A stretch of DNA of 64,000 bases from positions 620,001 to 684,000 of the forward strand of contig NC_019745.1 of the NCBI RefSeq assembly GCF_000317555.1, read 5' to 3'. A model generated the notes under the pieces. The model was not told the DNA's origin. It searched no databases and saw nothing but the letters and a program-made list of their open reading frames with translations. This stretch comes from Gloeocapsa sp. PCC 7428 (GTDB lineage: Bacteria; Cyanobacteriota; Cyanobacteriia; Cyanobacteriales; Chroococcidiopsidaceae). Each line of letters begins with the position of its first letter. Within the stretch, counting starts at the first letter, position 1. Of this stretch, positions 62,452 to 64,000 are shown piece after piece. The position numbers and the translations under genes are program-made.

Positions 62452-62952
62452 TTAAAATAGTGTCGATAGGTCTGTTAATGTCGTTTTGACAGGTGCTTCA
62501 AATGAGTTTGGCGGCAGCAATTTCTTTGGTAAGGAGCCTATTTCTGGATGACCTTCCCAATCAATCAATTTGAAAAACTCACTCACCTGCAAAGTTAAGC
62601 TTGAAGATTGATTTATGTCGTGCCAGCTAAATTTTTTATGCGGTTGACCTTGCCAGTGAGTGAAGCTAAAGAATTCTTGTACTGATAGACATTGCCAAGA
62701 ATCTAGATGGCAGCCGATCGCGGCTTCTGCTTGCAGCGTGAGTTGCAGAAACTGGTGTTGGTACTGCTCGTTGAAACTCTCTCGCGGTTGACCTTGCCAG
62801 TGAGTGAAGCTAAAGAATTCTTGGACTGACAAGCATTGCCAAGCAGTTAATAAAGATTGCTGCTCGTTGAAACTCTCTCGCGGTTGACCTTGCCAGTGAG
62901 TGAAGCTAAAGAATTCTTGTACTGATAACAACCAGGAATTCTGACTGCTCAT
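62452..62952 (-). CDS. Repeat protein with SVQEFFSFTHWQGQP motifs (slr0145-like position)
   Basis: This 166-residue protein contains three near-identical repeats of the motif L-S-V-Q-E-F-F-S-F-T-H-W-Q-G-Q-P (residues 9-24, 41-56, 89-104) and one diverged copy (about 122-137, VSEFFKLIDWEGHP). Segments between repeats differ in length. The repeats are almost identical at the DNA level, which points to recent expansion by recombination. The motif is amphipathic and aromatic, as expected for a docking peptide. Its 5' end overlaps the V4R gene upstream by 4 bp (ATGA), so the two are translationally coupled. I know no biochemical function. Confidence 0.83.
   Translation of the reverse strand: MSSQNSWLLSVQEFFSFTHWQGQPRESFNEQQSLLTAWQCLSVQEFFSFTHWQGQPRESFNEQYQHQFLQLTLQAEAAIGCHLDSWQCLSVQEFFSFTHWQGQPHKKFSWHDINQSSSLTLQVSEFFKLIDWEGHPEIGSLPKKLLPPNSFEAPVKTTLTDLSTLF
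62641..62925. repeat. Three DNA repeats inside the W-x-G-x-P repeat gene
   Basis: About 45 bp (from CGGTTGACCTTGCCAGTGAG to ATTCTTGKACTGA) recur at 62641, 62785 and 62881, with only one or two differences. The copies at 62785 and 62881 share a further 20 bp upstream (TGCTCGTTGAAACTCTCTCG). Spacings are 144 and 96 bp, both multiples of 3. Confidence 0.9.
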
Positions 62953-63671
62953 CTGAGTCGTTCCCCACTTTGGAGCCGCTTTTCAATATCTCTAGCGGTA
63001 GCACCTTCGTTCTGCCAAAAGGTTGCGGCATCAATACGATCTTGTTTACCCAGTAGAAATTTACAGTAAGTTTCTCCCATTGAGTAACATTGGATTTCAA
63101 TACAGCTTAAAGGTTTTTTCACCAACTCACTAAAGAAACCAGCAAACAAACCAGCATAAAGATGACACACAGGTTTACCGACATCACCTAGCGTACGGGC
63201 TACTGCTGAATCAAAAATATTGATAAACGTAAATCCGTTCTTTTGGTCACTTATGTCTACTTCCCAGTTTCCCCATCCCTGGCTAATAAAAGGCCACCAC
63301 CAAGCCTCTAATAAAAAAGCAGAATTCGTCTCAGTAATTGTCTTTTTGTACTCCTTCTCAAACCACCGTTGGAAAAAATCGGCATCTTTACTACCCCACT
63401 CGTAGCCAATGTTGTACATAACAACCGTCGAAGCACTACCGACTTCTTCTTCTAAGCCTTCGATCAAACCAATAATGAAATCTTCACTAACAAAAATATT
63501 ACGGGACTCATTCCAATCGATAACTGTTCCTGTATCAAGTTGAAAATGGAAAAAATCATCAAAACTATAGTGGTCATGCTTTTTAGGATATTTCTGTTTG
63601 ATAAAATGCTTTACTTTGAATGCAGACTCGTCTTTCTGGTCTATGAATATATTTGTAGAAGTAACAACCAT
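62949..63671 (-). CDS. V4R-domain protein (slr0144-like position)
   Basis: This 240-residue protein is the first gene of the operon. Its V4R core includes STVVMYNIGYEWGSKDADFF, a tryptophan-rich stretch AWWWPFISQGWGNWEVDI, CHLYAGLFAGFFSELVKKPL and CIEIQCYSMGETYCKFLLG, with cysteines spaced as in the paralogue at 61266. The N-terminal 60 residues are charged and unlike that paralogue. There is no signal peptide. In Synechocystis the equivalent protein was linked to photosystem II assembly. It overlaps the next gene by 4 bp and is preceded by an AT-rich leader. Confidence 0.84.
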   Translation of the reverse strand: MVVTSTNIFIDQKDESAFKVKHFIKQKYPKKHDHYSFDDFFHFQLDTGTVIDWNESRNIFVSEDFIIGLIEGLEEEVGSASTVVMYNIGYEWGSKDADFFQRWFEKEYKKTITETNSAFLLEAWWWPFISQGWGNWEVDISDQKNGFTFINIFDSAVARTLGDVGKPVCHLYAGLFAGFFSELVKKPLSCIEIQCYSMGETYCKFLLGKQDRIDAATFWQNEGATARDIEKRLQSGERLR

Positions 63672-64000
63672 ACTAGGTATCCTTTGATTTAATAATTGCT
63701 AAATCATATTGCTCTTAGCTTTAGGTCTTTTATTCATGAATAGCTTTTTAATCGTTTCTACCTATATATATCCTTGGTTAATGAATTAAAGCATCGATGA
63801 AAATACTATTTTTATTTGTTTACATATTAATAACATTCGCAATCACTTGATTACGCCTTATCAATCATTTGGACGATTTAAGCTTAATATCTCTACAAAT
63901 ATTTCAACACAAATAAACAATTTTATGGGAATTTTATTTTTTTTGAGAAGTTAATCAGTCTTGCTTATTCTATTTTAAAATTAGTTGCACTTTTTCTCAG
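63672..64000. other. AT-rich region upstream of the photosystem II-associated operon
   Basis: This 329 bp end of the window has no gene. It lies upstream of the V4R gene and should contain the operon promoter; a TATATATA-like segment around 63762-63770 could be part of it, but I cannot place a start site. Confidence 0.45.

Noticed and set aside
62641..62925. Regularly repeated DNA suggesting a CRISPR array
   Set aside because: The repeats are in frame, have unequal spacing (144 and 96 bp) and encode a protein motif, so they are coding repeats.

Overview
The window is chromosomal DNA from a cyanobacterium. The evidence is the very high density of the HIP1 octamer GCGATCGC, oxygenic-photosynthesis genes (the cytochrome b6f subunit petL, the carotenoid hydroxylase crtR, hemE), a gene set matching the Synechocystis slr0144-slr0152 photosystem II-associated cluster, and typical cyanobacterial families (Uma2, DUF760, DUF2993, AMIN-domain TonB receptor, CYP38-like cyclophilin). 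The genus cannot be fixed from sequence alone. I saw no rRNA, tRNA, CRISPR array or intact insertion sequence.

Layout. 0-5 kb: 5' part of galE, a SET-domain methyltransferase, a 0.74 kb AT-rich gap, and a CHASE4-HAMP-GAF-GGDEF-EAL protein. 5-23 kb: mainly housekeeping genes (tex, mnmE, pyk, crtR, an ArsB/NhaD-type permease, sppA-aroH, an EamA exporter, a GT4 glycosyltransferase, glgP) plus an orphan SagB-like double nitroreductase. 23-32 kb: a shredded phosphoketolase, a TSUP permease, a methyltransferase, an S66 carboxypeptidase, hemE, a four-helix-bundle gene with an amber codon between inverted heptamer repeats, an epimerase and a B12-type radical SAM enzyme. 32-41 kb: an accessory stretch with Uma2 genes (one intact, two carrying internal stops), an AraC regulator, a siderophore receptor/binding-protein/DUF1636 operon, a broken antitoxin-PIN pair, a 156 bp tandem duplication and petL. 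41-47 kb: aroB, then a surface-polysaccharide cluster (three glycosyltransferases and an ABC-2 permease). 47-57 kb: M23/LysM peptidase, HtrA-type protease, DUF760, scpB, cyclophilin, efp-accB, an ArsR regulator, GerMN and DUF2993 proteins, proS.

57-64 kb is the most interesting part. Two 50-residue genes too short for ordinary ORF calling are followed by a long minus-strand operon: V4R protein, repeat protein with a W-x-G-x-P motif, phycobilisome-fold protein, second V4R protein, 2Fe-2S protein, second phycobilisome-fold protein, membrane TPR protein, plant-type ferredoxin, and perhaps a roadblock-like protein. Both phycobilisome-fold proteins lack the bilin-attachment cysteine. The operon corresponds to a cluster known in Synechocystis to affect photosystem II assembly or repair, but most of its products have no known biochemical role.

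Two themes recur. Intergenic space is full of heptamer/octamer tandem repeats and small palindromes, and several genes (crtR, hemE, aroH, the epimerase) have reading frames that run into them. There is also unusual gene decay: five loci show clear stops, frameshifts or deletions.
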